A stretch of 64,000 bases of DNA from Bradyrhizobium sp. WSM3983 (GCF_000473045.1 NZ_AXAY01000006.1:62001-126000), one strand, 5' to 3'. Positions 8,595-18,078 are shown, counted from the stretch's first letter. The notes: generated by a model from the letters alone, not told the origin. A program made the numbers and translations.

Positions 8595-9185
8595 ATGAGC
8601 AACCGCATCCTCGTCCTCTACGGCTCGTACCGGTCCGACCGCATGGGCATCCGCCTTGCGAATTTCGTCATCGATCGCCTGCGCAGTCGCGGCGAGGAGG
8701 TCGAGTTCATCGACGCCAAGGCGATCGGCCTGCCGATGCTCGACCGCATGTACAAGGAATACCCCAAGGGCAGTGCGCCCGAGGCGCTGGAGAAACTCGC
8801 CGGCCAGATCCGTGGCGCCGACGGCTTTGTCTTCGTCAGCGGCGAATATAATTGGGGCATTCAGCCCGGCCTGAAGAACCTCACCGACCACTTCCTGGAA
8901 GAGTGGTTCTGGCGGCCGGCCGCGATCGTGAGCTATTCCGCCGGCCGCCTGTCCGGCGCGCGCGCCTCGACCGCGTGGCACGGCACGCTGTCGGAAATGG
9001 GCATGGTGGTGATCTCGAGCACCCTCGGCGTCGGGCCGATCGCGCAGACGCTGTCAGCCGAGAGCGAGCCGATCGGCGAGGGCGGCAAGGCGCTGGAACG
9101 CTCGTTCCCGCGCTTTGCCGATGATCTCAATTGGTGGATCGAGGCGGCCAAGGCGCAACGCGCGCGCAAGGCGCCGCCCTATTGA
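8595..9185 (+). CDS. NADPH-dependent FMN reductase family flavoprotein
   Basis: Flavodoxin-fold protein of 196 residues that would use NAD(P)H and FMN to reduce quinones, azo compounds or chromate-like acceptors. Visible features are the N-terminal phosphate-binding loop LYGSYRSDRMGIRLA, the SGEYNWGIQPGLKN block that contacts FMN in this family, and a C-terminal helix. It is predicted to be cytoplasmic. It lies 43 bp after the AraC-type regulator and its end overlaps the possible ATG start of the acyltransferase, so the three genes may form one unit. The physiological substrate cannot be read from the sequence. Confidence 0.87.
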   Translation: MSNRILVLYGSYRSDRMGIRLANFVIDRLRSRGEEVEFIDAKAIGLPMLDRMYKEYPKGSAPEALEKLAGQIRGADGFVFVSGEYNWGIQPGLKNLTDHFLEEWFWRPAAIVSYSAGRLSGARASTAWHGTLSEMGMVVISSTLGVGPIAQTLSAESEPIGEGGKALERSFPRFADDLNWWIEAAKAQRARKAPPY

Positions 9186-10291
9186 ACGCACGCGGCGGCA
9201 CCGGGCGCGGTTGCCGTCAGCGATCCGCTGAGCTAATCGTTCCGCGCAATGGCTATCGGAATTCGGCATTTCTGCCGCGACTTGAGGCTATGCGCGGGTA
9301 TGCGGCCGTATCGGTGCTCGCTTTCCACGCCTGCATGCTGTCCTGGGAGATTATTGCCACCGGAATGGCGCCGGTCATCGTCTTCTTCGTCCTCAGCGGC
9401 TTCCTTCTCGCCCGATCGCTGGATCGAGATCCCGATCCGGTCACGTTCGTGCGTCACCGCCTGTTCAGGCTGCTGCCGGCCGCGATCGCGACAGTGCTGC
9501 TGCTGACGCTGGCTTATCAAAGCTTCGGCTTCTACCTAGGCTTCCTGCCTTCGTTCGACCCGGTCAACATTGTGCTCAATGCGCTTCTCATCAAGAGCGA
9601 CATCAACGGCGCGATGTGGTCCCTGACCGTGGAGTGCGTCGCAGTTCCGGTGATCCTGATCTCGCACGCTCTCCTGAGCCGTCATGGAACGATGCCGGTG
9701 TGGTTCCTGGTCGTGGTTCTCGTCGCGCTCTCGCTCTGGGGGCCCTATGTTCACTTGCTGGGCGGTTTCACCAACCTCGCGCCGCTCTATGCCTTCGTCG
9801 TCGGCCTGCTCCTGCAATCGGGCGGGATCGCGCTCGGCAGGGCATCGCCATCGCAATCGCTATTGCAATCGCCTTGGGCGACGTTCGTCGCCTCCGCCGC
9901 TTTCGTCGTGATGGTCATTGTCGCGGTCCGCAAGCAGACCGCCGTCACGATCGCGTTCGAAACGCTGTGCGCGTCGGCGCTCATTTGGCTTGCGGCCTTC
10001 GACCCGGGCAAGCTTGCCGTGCTGCGGCCGCTCGACCTGGAGATCGCCAGGTTCTACGGGCGGATTTCGTACAGCTTCTACCTTCTGCACTTGATCGGGC
10101 TCACGATTGCGGCCCGTCTGCTGCCGTTGGACCAGCAGCCGGTCATCCGCGCAGCGATCCTGTTCCTGGCGGCGTTGCTGATCACGACGCCGGCGGCCTG
10201 GCTGATGTGGCGCTTCGTCGAAATGCCCTTCATCGGGCTGGGGCGCAGGCGGATGGTGACCAAAGGCGCCTGGCGTCGCCAGTTGCTTTAA
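9131..10291 (+). CDS. Acyltransferase family 3 integral membrane protein
   Basis: Multi-helix membrane O-acyltransferase (AT3 family) that probably modifies a surface glycan or lipid. The family opening block [20 protein letters not shown] is followed by [12 protein letters not shown] and about ten hydrophobic helices. The start is uncertain. The ATG at 9131 overlaps the FMN reductase by 55 bp; a TTG at 9182 overlaps only that gene's stop and may be the real start; the ATG at 9290 would remove the conserved opening block. A run of five related hexamers (ATCGCN type, 9842-9873) lies in frame. The stop overlaps the convergent chemoreceptor stop by four bases. Confidence 0.85.
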   Translation: MVDRGGQGATRAQGAALLNARGGTGRGCRQRSAELIVPRNGYRNSAFLPRLEAMRGYAAVSVLAFHACMLSWEIIATGMAPVIVFFVLSGFLLARSLDRDPDPVTFVRHRLFRLLPAAIATVLLLTLAYQSFGFYLGFLPSFDPVNIVLNALLIKSDINGAMWSLTVECVAVPVILISHALLSRHGTMPVWFLVVVLVALSLWGPYVHLLGGFTNLAPLYAFVVGLLLQSGGIALGRASPSQSLLQSPWATFVASAAFVVMVIVAVRKQTAVTIAFETLCASALIWLAAFDPGKLAVLRPLDLEIARFYGRISYSFYLLHLIGLTIAARLLPLDQQPVIRAAILFLAALLITTPAAWLMWRFVEMPFIGLGRRRMVTKGAWRRQLL

Positions 10292-12369
10292 GCCGCCCTG
10301 ACTTCGCCGAGGAAGCGATCGAACTGGCCGGCGAGGTCGCGCGACTGGGTCGAGAGCTGCTCGGCCGCGCCCAGCACCTCCTGCGCCGCCGCACCGGTGT
10401 CGTCGGCGGCGCGCTGCACGCCCGATATGTTGGTGTTGACCTCCTGGGTGCCGCGGGCAGCTTCCTGGACGCTGCGGGAGATTTCCCTGGTCGCCGAACC
10501 CTGCTGCTCGATTGCGGCCGCAATCGCGGTGCCGATCTGGTCGATCTCGGCGATGACGTCGGCGACGTTGCGGATCGCGGTGACGGTCTCGTCGCTCGCG
10601 GACTGGATCGCCGTGATCTGCTCGGAGATTTCGGTGGTCGCCTTGGCGGTCTGGCCGGCCAGCGACTTTACCTCGGACGCGACGACGGCAAAGCCGCGGC
10701 CGGCATCGCCAGCACGGGCGGCCTCGATGGTGGCGTTGAGCGCCAGCAGGTTGGTCTGCTCGGCGATGCTCTGGATCAGCGTGACGACGTCGCCGATCTT
10801 CTGCGCGCCCTCGGCGAGCGCGCGGGCAGTGTCGCCGGTGCGGCGGGCATTGTCGACGGCGCGGGCCGCGATCTCGGTCGATTGCGCGACCTGACGGCCG
10901 ATCTCGGCGATCGACGAGGTCAGCTCTTCGGTCGCGCTTGCGACCGTCTGCACGTTGGTCGAGGTCTGCTCGGAGGCGGCGGCTACGACCGCAGCCTGGC
11001 TGTTGGTCTGGGACGCCGTCGAGGTCATCGACTGCGCCGTGCTCTCCATGGTGGAGGAGGCGCGGGACAGGCCGCCGATCAATTCGGTGACCTTGGCTTC
11101 GAACGCACGCGTGAGCCCGTCGAGCGCCTGGGCGCGGCGCATCTTGCCGTCGCTCTCGGCCTGCTTCTCGGCGGCGAGCCTGTCGGCCCGGATCATGTTG
11201 TCCTTGAACACCTGGACGGCGGAGGCCATCGCCCCGATCTCGTCGGAGCGCTCGGCGCCGGGTATCTCTTGCGCGACGTCGCCGTCGGCGAGCCGCGACA
11301 TCCGCATCGTCAGGCTGATGATCGGGGCGCAGACGCGGCGGCGGACCATCGCGATGAGGGCGGCGCTGGCGATCAGCACGGCGAGGAGGCCCACGAGTGC
11401 GATCGTGAAGCTGGTGCGCGCGGCGGCGGACGCGCCGGAGAGGATCTGCTCGGCGTTGTCGTAGAAGGCGTCGCGGACATCGATGATGGTGCTGAGGCCG
11501 CGCTGGGTCGAGGCGTAATAGGTCTCCATGTCATGTTCGTATTTGCCGCTGACCGCGCCGTCCTTCACCAGCTTGAGTTCGCGGCCGAACTCCTCGATAT
11601 AGATCGAGTTGAGCTTCTCCAGCGCCGCGGCGACGTTTGCCGGCGTTGTCGGATTGCCGCGCAATTCCTGGAGCGTCATCACGATTTGGTCGTTGCGGCC
11701 CTGGGAGCGGCTGATGTCGGCCTTCTCCGCGTCGGTCGCCGGTTTCTTGCCGCCGACGAGATTCTTGTGCAGGCTGGAGTTGAAGCCGCCGACGTCGCGC
11801 AGCGTCATCGCGACGTTGGCATAGCTGGCCTGGCGGTAGGCATCACCGTTGAGGATGGCCATGCGGCGGACCTGCTCGTTGAGGAGCGCGGTCACGGCGG
11901 CGTTGAGCACGGCGTTGTCGGTGACGATTTTCCTGGCGGCGTCCTTGCGCGCCTCCGCCGGTCCTGCCATCGCCTTGTCGATGGCGTCGCGCAAGCCGCT
12001 GAATTTCGAATTGATGCCGTCGATGTGGCTGCCGATGGCGTTGCCGTCGTCGAAGGAGCCGGGCAGCTCCTTGCGCAGCGCGTTCATCTTGTCGCGGGCA
12101 CCGTCGGTCTGCTTGCGCAGCTTGTCGTGCTCGGAAAGCTGCGCCGGGTCGGCGGTCGCGGGTCCGTAGAGGATGTTGGTGGCGAAGCCGCGCTCGGGGT
12201 TGAGATAGCGCGGGATGTCGCTGACGGCGCGGACGATCGCGAGCCGCCCTTGCGCCTCGCTGATCCGCTCCATCGTCTGGTATTTCGTGACCGCGACGTA
12301 GACGGCAAGGCCGCCGCCGACGGTCGAGAGTGAGACGATGGCGGTGGTCAGCAGCGTACCGATTTTCAT
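10288..12369 (-). CDS. Methyl-accepting chemotaxis protein
   Basis: Transmembrane chemoreceptor of 693 residues from the ATG at 12369; a longer frame to 12483 adds residues that look non-coding. TM1 ([20 protein letters not shown]) is followed by a periplasmic helical sensor of about 300 residues, TM2 ([19 protein letters not shown]), a HAMP domain and a long coiled-coil signalling domain with the conserved hairpin tip around [18 protein letters not shown]. It ends without an obvious CheR/CheB-tethering pentapeptide. No ligand was recognised. A near match to the CtrA box (TTAA-N7-TTTA, 12429-12443) lies upstream, an idea consistent with cell-cycle control of chemotaxis genes in alphaproteobacteria. 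Confidence 0.93.
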   Translation of the reverse strand: MKIGTLLTTAIVSLSTVGGGLAVYVAVTKYQTMERISEAQGRLAIVRAVSDIPRYLNPERGFATNILYGPATADPAQLSEHDKLRKQTDGARDKMNALRKELPGSFDDGNAIGSHIDGINSKFSGLRDAIDKAMAGPAEARKDAARKIVTDNAVLNAAVTALLNEQVRRMAILNGDAYRQASYANVAMTLRDVGGFNSSLHKNLVGGKKPATDAEKADISRSQGRNDQIVMTLQELRGNPTTPANVAAALEKLNSIYIEEFGRELKLVKDGAVSGKYEHDMETYYASTQRGLSTIIDVRDAFYDNAEQILSGASAAARTSFTIALVGLLAVLIASAALIAMVRRRVCAPIISLTMRMSRLADGDVAQEIPGAERSDEIGAMASAVQVFKDNMIRADRLAAEKQAESDGKMRRAQALDGLTRAFEAKVTELIGGLSRASSTMESTAQSMTSTASQTNSQAAVVAAASEQTSTNVQTVASATEELTSSIAEIGRQVAQSTEIAARAVDNARRTGDTARALAEGAQKIGDVVTLIQSIAEQTNLLALNATIEAARAGDAGRGFAVVASEVKSLAGQTAKATTEISEQITAIQSASDETVTAIRNVADVIAEIDQIGTAIAAAIEQQGSATREISRSVQEAARGTQEVNTNISGVQRAADDTGAAAQEVLGAAEQLSTQSRDLAGQFDRFLGEVRAA

Positions 12370-12501
12370 GGTTCGTCCGGCAATTGGCGCGGGGAGAAAG
12401 ATATTCTCCGAAAAATAGGGGGAGCGTATTAATTGCGGGTTTACGCTGGCGGCCCGCGGTTGTCGCAGTCGCTTGTCCTTCACTTGGTCTTCACTTGGCC
12501 T

Positions 12502-12942
12502 TCACTTGGCCTTTCGATCGAGGGAAGCGAGGATCTCCAGCGTCGCGCCGTCGCGCTCGCCGGCGAAATATTTGGCGAGCGCCTCGTCGAAAACGGGCTC
12601 GTCGGAGACCGCGCCGAACAGCGTCATCGACGAGCGGAATTTGGAATCGTCGGGCGCGCCGAGGATCGCGTTGATGGTTCGTCCCTCGACGGCAAGCACG
12701 AGGCGGGTGCATTCGATCAGGCGCGGGCCGAGAACGGGGTGGGTGATGTAGGCCCCGGCCTCCGCGCGCGAGCCGATGGCATAGCGCTGCGACATGGCGC
12801 TGAAGCCGAGGCCCATGACCTGCGGGAAGACGAACCACATCCAGTGAGTCTGCTTCCGGCCGTGGGCCAGCTCCCCCAAAACGTCGCGAAAAACCGGGTC
12901 TTGGGCCCTGAGGAAGCGCTCTAGATTGAAAGGATCGGTCAT
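12502..12942 (-). CDS. DUF1810 family protein
   Basis: Cytoplasmic protein of 146 residues starting MTDPFNLERFLRAQDPVFRD at the ATG 12942, with the hallmark motif THWMWFVFPQ and the following GLGFSAMSQRYAI, which define DUF1810. The long frame to 13416 includes non-coding upstream sequence that overlaps the divergent DUF2778 gene, so the internal ATG is chosen. The family is widespread and usually a single-domain protein; no biochemical function is established. The gene lies 132 bp downstream of the chemoreceptor's upstream end and is divergent from the DUF2778 gene. Confidence 0.87.
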   Translation of the reverse strand: MTDPFNLERFLRAQDPVFRDVLGELAHGRKQTHWMWFVFPQVMGLGFSAMSQRYAIGSRAEAGAYITHPVLGPRLIECTRLVLAVEGRTINAILGAPDDSKFRSSMTLFGAVSDEPVFDEALAKYFAGERDGATLEILASLDRKAK

Positions 12943-13063
12943 TGGATACCTAAGGGGGGACTTGTCGGCCGCGATTATGCCTAACTTTTGGCTCCCAATG
13001 TGGTAGCTGGTATAGAGTCTCCGGGTGGGGGTTGGGTCCCCCGGGGGTCGTTTTGGGGATCTG

Positions 13064-14086
13064 ATGGTTTCCGACCGCGCAAGCGCCGAGGGGCTGTTGT
13101 CGCGCCGCCGAATTGGGCGAGCCGAGACAATACTGCTGTCTATGGCTGCCATCGCGCTGGCGCTGGGCGCCGCCGCGTGGGTCGCGGATATCGGCGATTC
13201 CACCCCGCTGGTCACCGCCGCGCTGCCGCCGGCCAATTCTCCGTCGTTCGACGACCGTTTCGCCTCGCTGTCCGGCAACCCGCCTGCCCGGGAGTTTGGT
13301 CTGCGGGCGATGGAGCGCTCCGCCATGAGTGCGGTCCAGCTCAAGCTCCGCGATGCCAAGGCGATGCTCGCCCAAAAGCTCCAGGGCGATGACTGGCGTT
13401 CGATCCTGACCGACAACGACCAGCCGGCGACCGAAGAGACAACAAGGACCTCGCAGCGCGCCGACGCCGTCCCGATGCCGCGCTCGCGGCCGGTTCAGGC
13501 GGACCTCTCCGCGCAGATCGCCTCGAGCCAGGCCTATGCCGACATCGGTCCCCGGGTCGACAACCGCAACTTCTTCGAAAAGTTCACCGACAAGATCAAG
13601 CTGGCCTCGCTGACGCCCGACAGCGGCCTGTTCGGCAAGGCGCCGGATCTCGCCGCGCTCGGCTACGATTCCCGGACGGCGGTCTATGACATCAAGGCCA
13701 AGGCGCTCTATCTGCCGAGCGGCGTCGCGCTGGAAGCCCATTCGGGCATGGGCGCGTTGATGGACGATCCCGACCATGTCGACCAGCGCATGGTTGGCGC
13801 GACCCCGCCTGCGACCTACGACCTCAAGCCGCGCGAGAAACTGTTCCACGGCGTTCGGGCGCTGCGCTTGACACCAACGGACGGTACGAGTGCGCTCGGC
13901 CGCGTCGGCCTGCTCACCCACACCTACATGCTCGGACCGCGCGGCGATTCCAACGGCTGCGTTTCGATCAAGGACTATGATCGCTTCATGAAGGCCTACG
14001 ACAATGGCGAGTTCAATCGCCTGGTCGTGGTGCCGAGCCTGAGCGGATCGGCGACCGCTTCGCAGCGCGCCAGCACCGATTCCTGA
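13064..14086 (+). CDS. DUF2778 L,D-transpeptidase-like membrane protein
   Basis: Protein of 340 residues with an N-terminal membrane anchor (about residues 20-42), a disordered linker and a C-terminal DUF2778 domain. The motif HTYMLGPRGDSNGCVSI places a His and a Cys as in YkuD-type L,D-transpeptidases, which crosslink peptidoglycan or attach proteins to it. The ATG at 13064 is preceded by a GGGGA ribosome-binding site; an ATG at 13025 lacks one. It probably acts in the periplasm, anchored to the inner membrane. A weak hairpin with a T-run follows the stop. Confidence 0.87.
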   Translation: MVSDRASAEGLLSRRRIGRAETILLSMAAIALALGAAAWVADIGDSTPLVTAALPPANSPSFDDRFASLSGNPPAREFGLRAMERSAMSAVQLKLRDAKAMLAQKLQGDDWRSILTDNDQPATEETTRTSQRADAVPMPRSRPVQADLSAQIASSQAYADIGPRVDNRNFFEKFTDKIKLASLTPDSGLFGKAPDLAALGYDSRTAVYDIKAKALYLPSGVALEAHSGMGALMDDPDHVDQRMVGATPPATYDLKPREKLFHGVRALRLTPTDGTSALGRVGLLTHTYMLGPRGDSNGCVSIKDYDRFMKAYDNGEFNRLVVVPSLSGSATASQRASTDS

Positions 14087-14096
14087 TTTTCGCCGG

Positions 14097-14119
14097 ACGG
14101 CGGGGGCTGCCGTTTTCCC
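14097..14119 (+). terminator. Weak rho-independent terminator after the DUF2778 gene
   Basis: ACGGC (14097-14101) pairs with GCCGT (14109-14113) around a 7-nt loop, followed by a short T-run and Cs. The stem is only five pairs, so the call is tentative. Confidence 0.35.
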
Positions 14120-14151
14120 TTCGTTAAGCCGTTGTCGTCCAGAAGCAGCCC

Positions 14152-14409
14152 ATGAGTGATCCAGCAAGCTCCGAGACCCCGCTGCGCACCACGTTCAAGA
14201 TCAAGCTGAACGGTGACACGCTGGCGATCGCGACCGTCGGCCAGGCCTATCAATTCCTCACCAACTTCAAATCGGTCGAGTGGATGGAATTCCGCTCGCT
14301 GCATGACGATGCCGTCCACGCGCTGGAGGGCGCCGCCGACAATGCCATGCTCGCAGTCCAGGCGACCAACGCGGTACGCGCGTTGTTCGTGAGCGCGAAG
14401 CTGCTCTAA
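14152..14409 (+). CDS. DUF982 family small protein
   Basis: 85-residue cytoplasmic protein. The alternation FKIKLNGDTLAIATVGQAYQ, then HDDAVHALEGAADNAMLAVQ and AVRALFVSAKLL, matches the DUF982 pattern, a small family expanded in rhizobia. Its function is unknown. The ATG at 14152 follows a short intergenic spacer after the DUF2778 gene. It stands as a single gene, with the SUKH-type gene starting 79 bp downstream. Confidence 0.75.
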   Translation: MSDPASSETPLRTTFKIKLNGDTLAIATVGQAYQFLTNFKSVEWMEFRSLHDDAVHALEGAADNAMLAVQATNAVRALFVSAKLL

Positions 14410-14488
14410 GCAAACATTCTTCTCCTCGAACCGGCTTCTCGGCTGCCGCGACGAAGCCATGGCGCGCACGCGCGCCGAGGAGAGAAGC

Positions 14489-14986
14489 ATGGACATTGCC
14501 AAATTCATCGCGGGCATCGATAGCGCCGCAGGCGACCCACCGACCGAAGCCGCGCTCGCATCGTTCGAGAAGGTCCTCGGTTGCCGCCTGCCGGATGACT
14601 ATCGTCAGTTCCTGCTGGCCTGCGCCGGTGGCTATTTCCAGGGCTCGGCCGAGTTCAACTGGCCGCAAGGGCATTGGGCCGGTGCGGTCCAGGAGGTGCT
14701 GGGATTGCGGAGCGACGAATGCTCGCTGGCGCGGACGCGTGAGACGCCGCAATGGCCGACCGTCGATGAGCTCCTGTGGATCATGAGCGATCACGGCGGC
14801 AATCCGATCTGCATGACGGTCGATAAGGCGCATTTCGGCCGAATCTGGTTCATCGATCACGAGATCGCCGAATACGAGAAGCCGTGGACGCTTGCTGACG
14901 CGATGTCCGACACTTGGGGCTACGTCCTGCCGCTCGCGCCGACATTCAGCGACTTTATCGCGAGCGTGTACGAGGAGGCCGCGTAG
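14489..14986 (+). CDS. SMI1/KNR4 (SUKH) family protein
   Basis: 165-residue SUKH-fold protein: the early LPDDYRQFLLACAGGYF is the family hallmark, followed by GNPICMTVDKAHFGRIWFIDHE and a C-terminal FSDFIASVYEE. The ATG at 14489 has the ribosome-binding site GAGGAG upstream, so the in-frame ATG at 14459 was not used. SUKH proteins are often immunity proteins of polymorphic toxins, but no toxin gene is adjacent here, so this may be a solitary immunity gene or a housekeeping paralogue. Confidence 0.85.
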   Translation: MDIAKFIAGIDSAAGDPPTEAALASFEKVLGCRLPDDYRQFLLACAGGYFQGSAEFNWPQGHWAGAVQEVLGLRSDECSLARTRETPQWPTVDELLWIMSDHGGNPICMTVDKAHFGRIWFIDHEIAEYEKPWTLADAMSDTWGYVLPLAPTFSDFIASVYEEAA

Positions 14987-15054
14987 GCCGAGCTGGTTTG
15001 ATCAATCCCGCGCCCCGGATGCGCTACGTCCGGGGCTCGAGAGCAAGCGGCGGC

Positions 15055-16911
15055 TCAATGCCTGTCGCCGCCGTGGCCGTCGTCATCGTCGTGGAAGTCG
15101 TGGTCGCCGCCGCGGCCGAAGCCGGGATCGACGCACGCAAAGTTCGCCGCATCGCTGGTCAGGCCGCTGCCCTTGTATGCGGGAATCCTGGGATAGACGC
15201 AGAGCGGCCGTGTGCCTCCGGTCGGGAAGTTCTGCGCAATGCGCGGATCGAACACGCCGCCGGTCGGGTAGGGCGAGGTGGTGTTGGTGTTGGCCGCGAC
15301 GATGCGTTCCGGCGCGATGCCGTTTTCGACCCAATCCGTGATCGCCTTGAGCTCGTTGGTCGCGAAGCTGGTCGTGGCTGCGCCGCCGCCGCAATGGGCC
15401 ATGTTGGGCACCATGAACAGCCGCGCGAAATCGGTCGCGTGATTGTCCATGCGCTGGTTCATGTGGCGGTACCAGCGGGCGATCGCGGCGCCCGAGAAGA
15501 TGCCGTCATTGACCGAGGACGAGATGATCAGCTTGCCGCCGCGCGACCTGAACGGATGCAAATCGGTGGCGACCGCCGCCATGAAGTCCATCGCGCTTTC
15601 CGGATAGGCTGCCGTCTTGGTGAAGATTTTCGGCGCGTCGGTGTCGAAATTGAATTTGAACACGAAGGCTTCCTGGCCGTTCGGTCCGTTGACGGGCGTG
15701 ACGACAGGCGGCGTCTGGAAGATCATCGGGATCGCGCCGGCGCCGAGCGTCAAATTGATCGCCGTGTTGACACCGGGCACTGGGGCCGTGACGACGTTCC
15801 AGAATTGCCAGCCTGCGCCCGGCGCGGTGGGCGGCGTCCAGATGCCGGCATCCCAGAACCAGTTCGAATAGAGCCGCTCGCCTTTTGAATTGACCGGTCC
15901 GGCGTAGATCTTCTTGAGCACGTCGACCTGCGGGCTGGTGAGGCAGGTGCCGCCATGCGGCGTGCTGCCGTGCGAGCCGGTGCCGCAGGTGTATCTCGCG
16001 AGTGCCGGATAGACCTTCTTCGCCGTGCAGGCGTGGTAATTGTCGACGATGCCGTCGACGAGGCCATCGAGCGCGTCGCAGGCGCTCAGGATCGCAGCCG
16101 ATGCCACCTGAAGGTCCTGCTGCGGGAACGTGTCGGGAATGTACGGCTGGCCGTTGACGTCCTTGCTGGTTGAAAGCGTGCCGAGCACCTGCTCATTCCA
16201 GGCTTCCGCGAGGCCCGCCTGCGGCAGGTTGAAGCCCGGGTTTTGCGAGATCACGCCGTCGAACAGCCAGGGCGATCGCTGCGACGCGACCATCGCGTCG
16301 CGGCCGCCGTTCGAGCAGCCCATGATGTAGGAATAGACGGTGTCGAGGCCGTAGAAATAGGAGATGATCTGCTTGGCGGTCGTCGCGGTCTTTTCGATGC
16401 CGTTATAGCCGTAATCGCGGCGTGCCTGCGCGTCGATCGCGAAATGCGCCGAGCCGCCGGCATTGGCGTCGTCGTCCTGATAGCCGCCGACCACATTGGT
16501 CGCACTGTCCTCGTGGCCGCCGTCATCGGCCGCGACCGCCCAGCCCTGGCCGAGCTCGACGCCGGCGGCGCCCTGGGGATCGCTTTGCAGGCTGCCGTCG
16601 GTGCCGCCGCCGCCAATCATCTCGAAGCGGCCATGCCAGGTGTTCGGCAGATTGAGCGCAAAGCCGATGCCGTAGGTGAAGTGATCGGGGTCCTGCGTGG
16701 AGACGCGCTTGTTGATGATGCCGATCACGTTGCAATAGCCCGACTTCTGCGTCGCGCTCAGGATCTGCGTGTTCGGCAAAGTGAGGCCGGTGAGGGCGAT
16801 ACAGGACGAGCGCGGGGCCACGCCGCTCGGCGGCAGCCCGTGGGCCGTTGCCTGCGGGCCAAGAGACGCCCATGTGGCGATGATCGTCGAGGCGAGGAAA
16901 AGTCGTTTCAT
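15055..16911 (-). CDS. Secreted tannase/feruloyl esterase family hydrolase
   Basis: Serine hydrolase of 618 residues predicted to release phenolic acids such as gallate, ferulate or coumarate from plant esters. The start is the ATG at 16911, with GGGAGG nine bases upstream and a signal peptide (MKRLFLASTIIATWASLG). The nucleophile motif GCSNGGRDAM, calcium-loop-like segments and the late MAHCGGG with the catalytic His match the tannase family and its CS-D-HC pattern. The last 20 residues are extremely rich in Asp, His and Gly, possibly metal-binding. A divergent MarR-type regulator lies 463 bp away and is a candidate repressor responsive to aromatic acids. Confidence 0.9.
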   Translation of the reverse strand: MKRLFLASTIIATWASLGPQATAHGLPPSGVAPRSSCIALTGLTLPNTQILSATQKSGYCNVIGIINKRVSTQDPDHFTYGIGFALNLPNTWHGRFEMIGGGGTDGSLQSDPQGAAGVELGQGWAVAADDGGHEDSATNVVGGYQDDDANAGGSAHFAIDAQARRDYGYNGIEKTATTAKQIISYFYGLDTVYSYIMGCSNGGRDAMVASQRSPWLFDGVISQNPGFNLPQAGLAEAWNEQVLGTLSTSKDVNGQPYIPDTFPQQDLQVASAAILSACDALDGLVDGIVDNYHACTAKKVYPALARYTCGTGSHGSTPHGGTCLTSPQVDVLKKIYAGPVNSKGERLYSNWFWDAGIWTPPTAPGAGWQFWNVVTAPVPGVNTAINLTLGAGAIPMIFQTPPVVTPVNGPNGQEAFVFKFNFDTDAPKIFTKTAAYPESAMDFMAAVATDLHPFRSRGGKLIISSSVNDGIFSGAAIARWYRHMNQRMDNHATDFARLFMVPNMAHCGGGAATTSFATNELKAITDWVENGIAPERIVAANTNTTSPYPTGGVFDPRIAQNFPTGGTRPLCVYPRIPAYKGSGLTSDAANFACVDPGFGRGGDHDFHDDDDGHGGDRH

Positions 16912-17374
16912 GTCATGCCCTCCCAGTTTCAACGTTGATGATTGAACGAAAGCGCCCGACGCGCCGCCGGCCGGCGAGGCGTCGAGTGGTCAGAAACTTT
17001 TTCGGAAACGCTGTTGAGAAGCATGCGCGCGCGGGCGATGAGCCACCACGCGGTTTCGGCTGCGCACAAAACCATCCAGCCGCGCTGCGCTATGGCACGC
17101 GGATCGTCGTCCACCCCTGATGACGGCACGGACGTTCGCTCCCCTTGAACCCACTCGCGGTACGGCAGGCTTTCACGATCCTTAGGCGAGCGATGTTGCT
17201 GTGTCAACATGACGCGATGCGCGATATTGCCATGCAACCTGTCGTGGAAGCTGCATGCGCGAGGACGGGATTCCACTCGACTTCTCGATTCGACCGCGTT
17301 GCGTTAGACTCGCCGTTCGAATCCTCAGGACACAGCCGGTGCTTCTGCGCCGGCTTTGCGAAAGATGCGCGTCG
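16912..17374. other. Intergenic region between divergent tannase and marR-type genes
   Basis: 463 bp with no credible gene. It contains an AGCCGG/CCGGCT hairpin (17334-17355, 10-nt loop) in the leader of the MarR gene and must hold both promoters. No convincing MarR operator palindrome was found. A tRNA T-loop lookalike near 17315 lacks a matching stem. Confidence 0.5.
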
Positions 17375-17926
17375 ATGCAGCCAGGCAAGGCACGGGTGAG
17401 GAAACGGATCGCGCGACCGCGGCGGGCGCCACGTGTGACAAAGCCATCGCGATCGGCGCCGCGTATCGCATCCGGCACGAAGACGGCTAAGGTTAAGCCG
17501 CTCGCCCTCGGGGACCTCTCGCAACTGCTGGGCTACAGCATCCGCCGCGCGCAGCTCTGGATCTTCAGGGAGTTCAGCCGGCAATTGGCGGCCTTCGAGA
17601 TCAGTCCTGCCCAGTTTTCCGTGCTCTGCGTGATCGACGCCAATCCCGGCGTCAACCAGCTCGCCGTCGCACAGCTTCTGTCGATCGAGCGGGCCGGGCT
17701 CGGCAGGCTGGTGGATCATCTGGAAGGCCGTGGCCTGGTGCGGCGGACTGCGTCGGCAATCAACCGCCGCTACTACGTGCTCTATTTGACCGAGGCCGGC
17801 ACGGCGCTGCTGAGCCGGCTGAGGCCGGCGGCCGCAGAGAGCGACAAGGCGCTCGCAGCCAAGATCGGGCCGCGCGCCTACAAGGAGTTGCAGCGGGCGC
17901 TGTCGATCTTTGTCGCCGACGCCTGA
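17375..17926 (+). CDS. MarR-family transcriptional regulator
   Basis: Winged-helix regulator of 183 residues from the ATG at 17375, with a basic N-terminal extension (about residues 1-45, many Arg/Lys). The MarR core runs LSQLLGYSIRRAQLWIFREF, then the DNA-recognition part GVNQLAVAQLLSIERAGLGR and the wing region RRTASAINRRYYVLYLTEAG. A longer frame to 17255 exists, but its extra residues look like translated intergenic DNA. MarR proteins often sense phenolic ligands, and the divergent neighbour is a tannase/feruloyl esterase, so control of phenolic ester use is a reasonable inference. It is not part of the min operon downstream. Confidence 0.88.
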   Translation: MQPGKARVRKRIARPRRAPRVTKPSRSAPRIASGTKTAKVKPLALGDLSQLLGYSIRRAQLWIFREFSRQLAAFEISPAQFSVLCVIDANPGVNQLAVAQLLSIERAGLGRLVDHLEGRGLVRRTASAINRRYYVLYLTEAGTALLSRLRPAAAESDKALAAKIGPRAYKELQRALSIFVADA

Positions 17927-18011
17927 ACGATCCCCGGCGCCACGTCGCGGTGAGCACGCTTTGCTTTGCCCACCTTACAGGTTCGGAGCGCGTCGTAGCC
18001 CCACGGAGATA

Positions 18012-18058
18012 TTAACCGGCCATTAACCATATCGGCGGCATCGTTAACCATTCAATAA
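18012..18058 (+). promoter_or_regulatory. Two CtrA-type boxes upstream of minC
   Basis: A perfect TTAA-N7-TTAA (18012-18026, reading TTAACC on both half-sites) is followed by a near-perfect TTAA-N7-ATAA (18044-18058). The second ends 20 bp before the minC ATG. TTAA-N7-TTAA is the binding consensus of the cell-cycle regulator CtrA in alphaproteobacteria. Confidence 0.65.
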
Positions 18059-18078
18059 CGGGGAACGAGTCGGCCGCT

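Noticed and set aside
9616..12333. 905-residue plus-strand frame across the acyltransferase and chemoreceptor
   Set aside because: Same codon-bias artefact; it spans two real genes in other frames.
12943..13063. G-rich and C-rich palindrome before the DUF2778 gene
   Set aside because: A CCCCCGGGGG core in a G+C-rich region is not distinctive enough to name as an operator.
17300..17330. tRNA-like T-loop GTTCGAATCCT
   Set aside because: The flanking stem bases do not pair and no acceptor or anticodon arm could be found.
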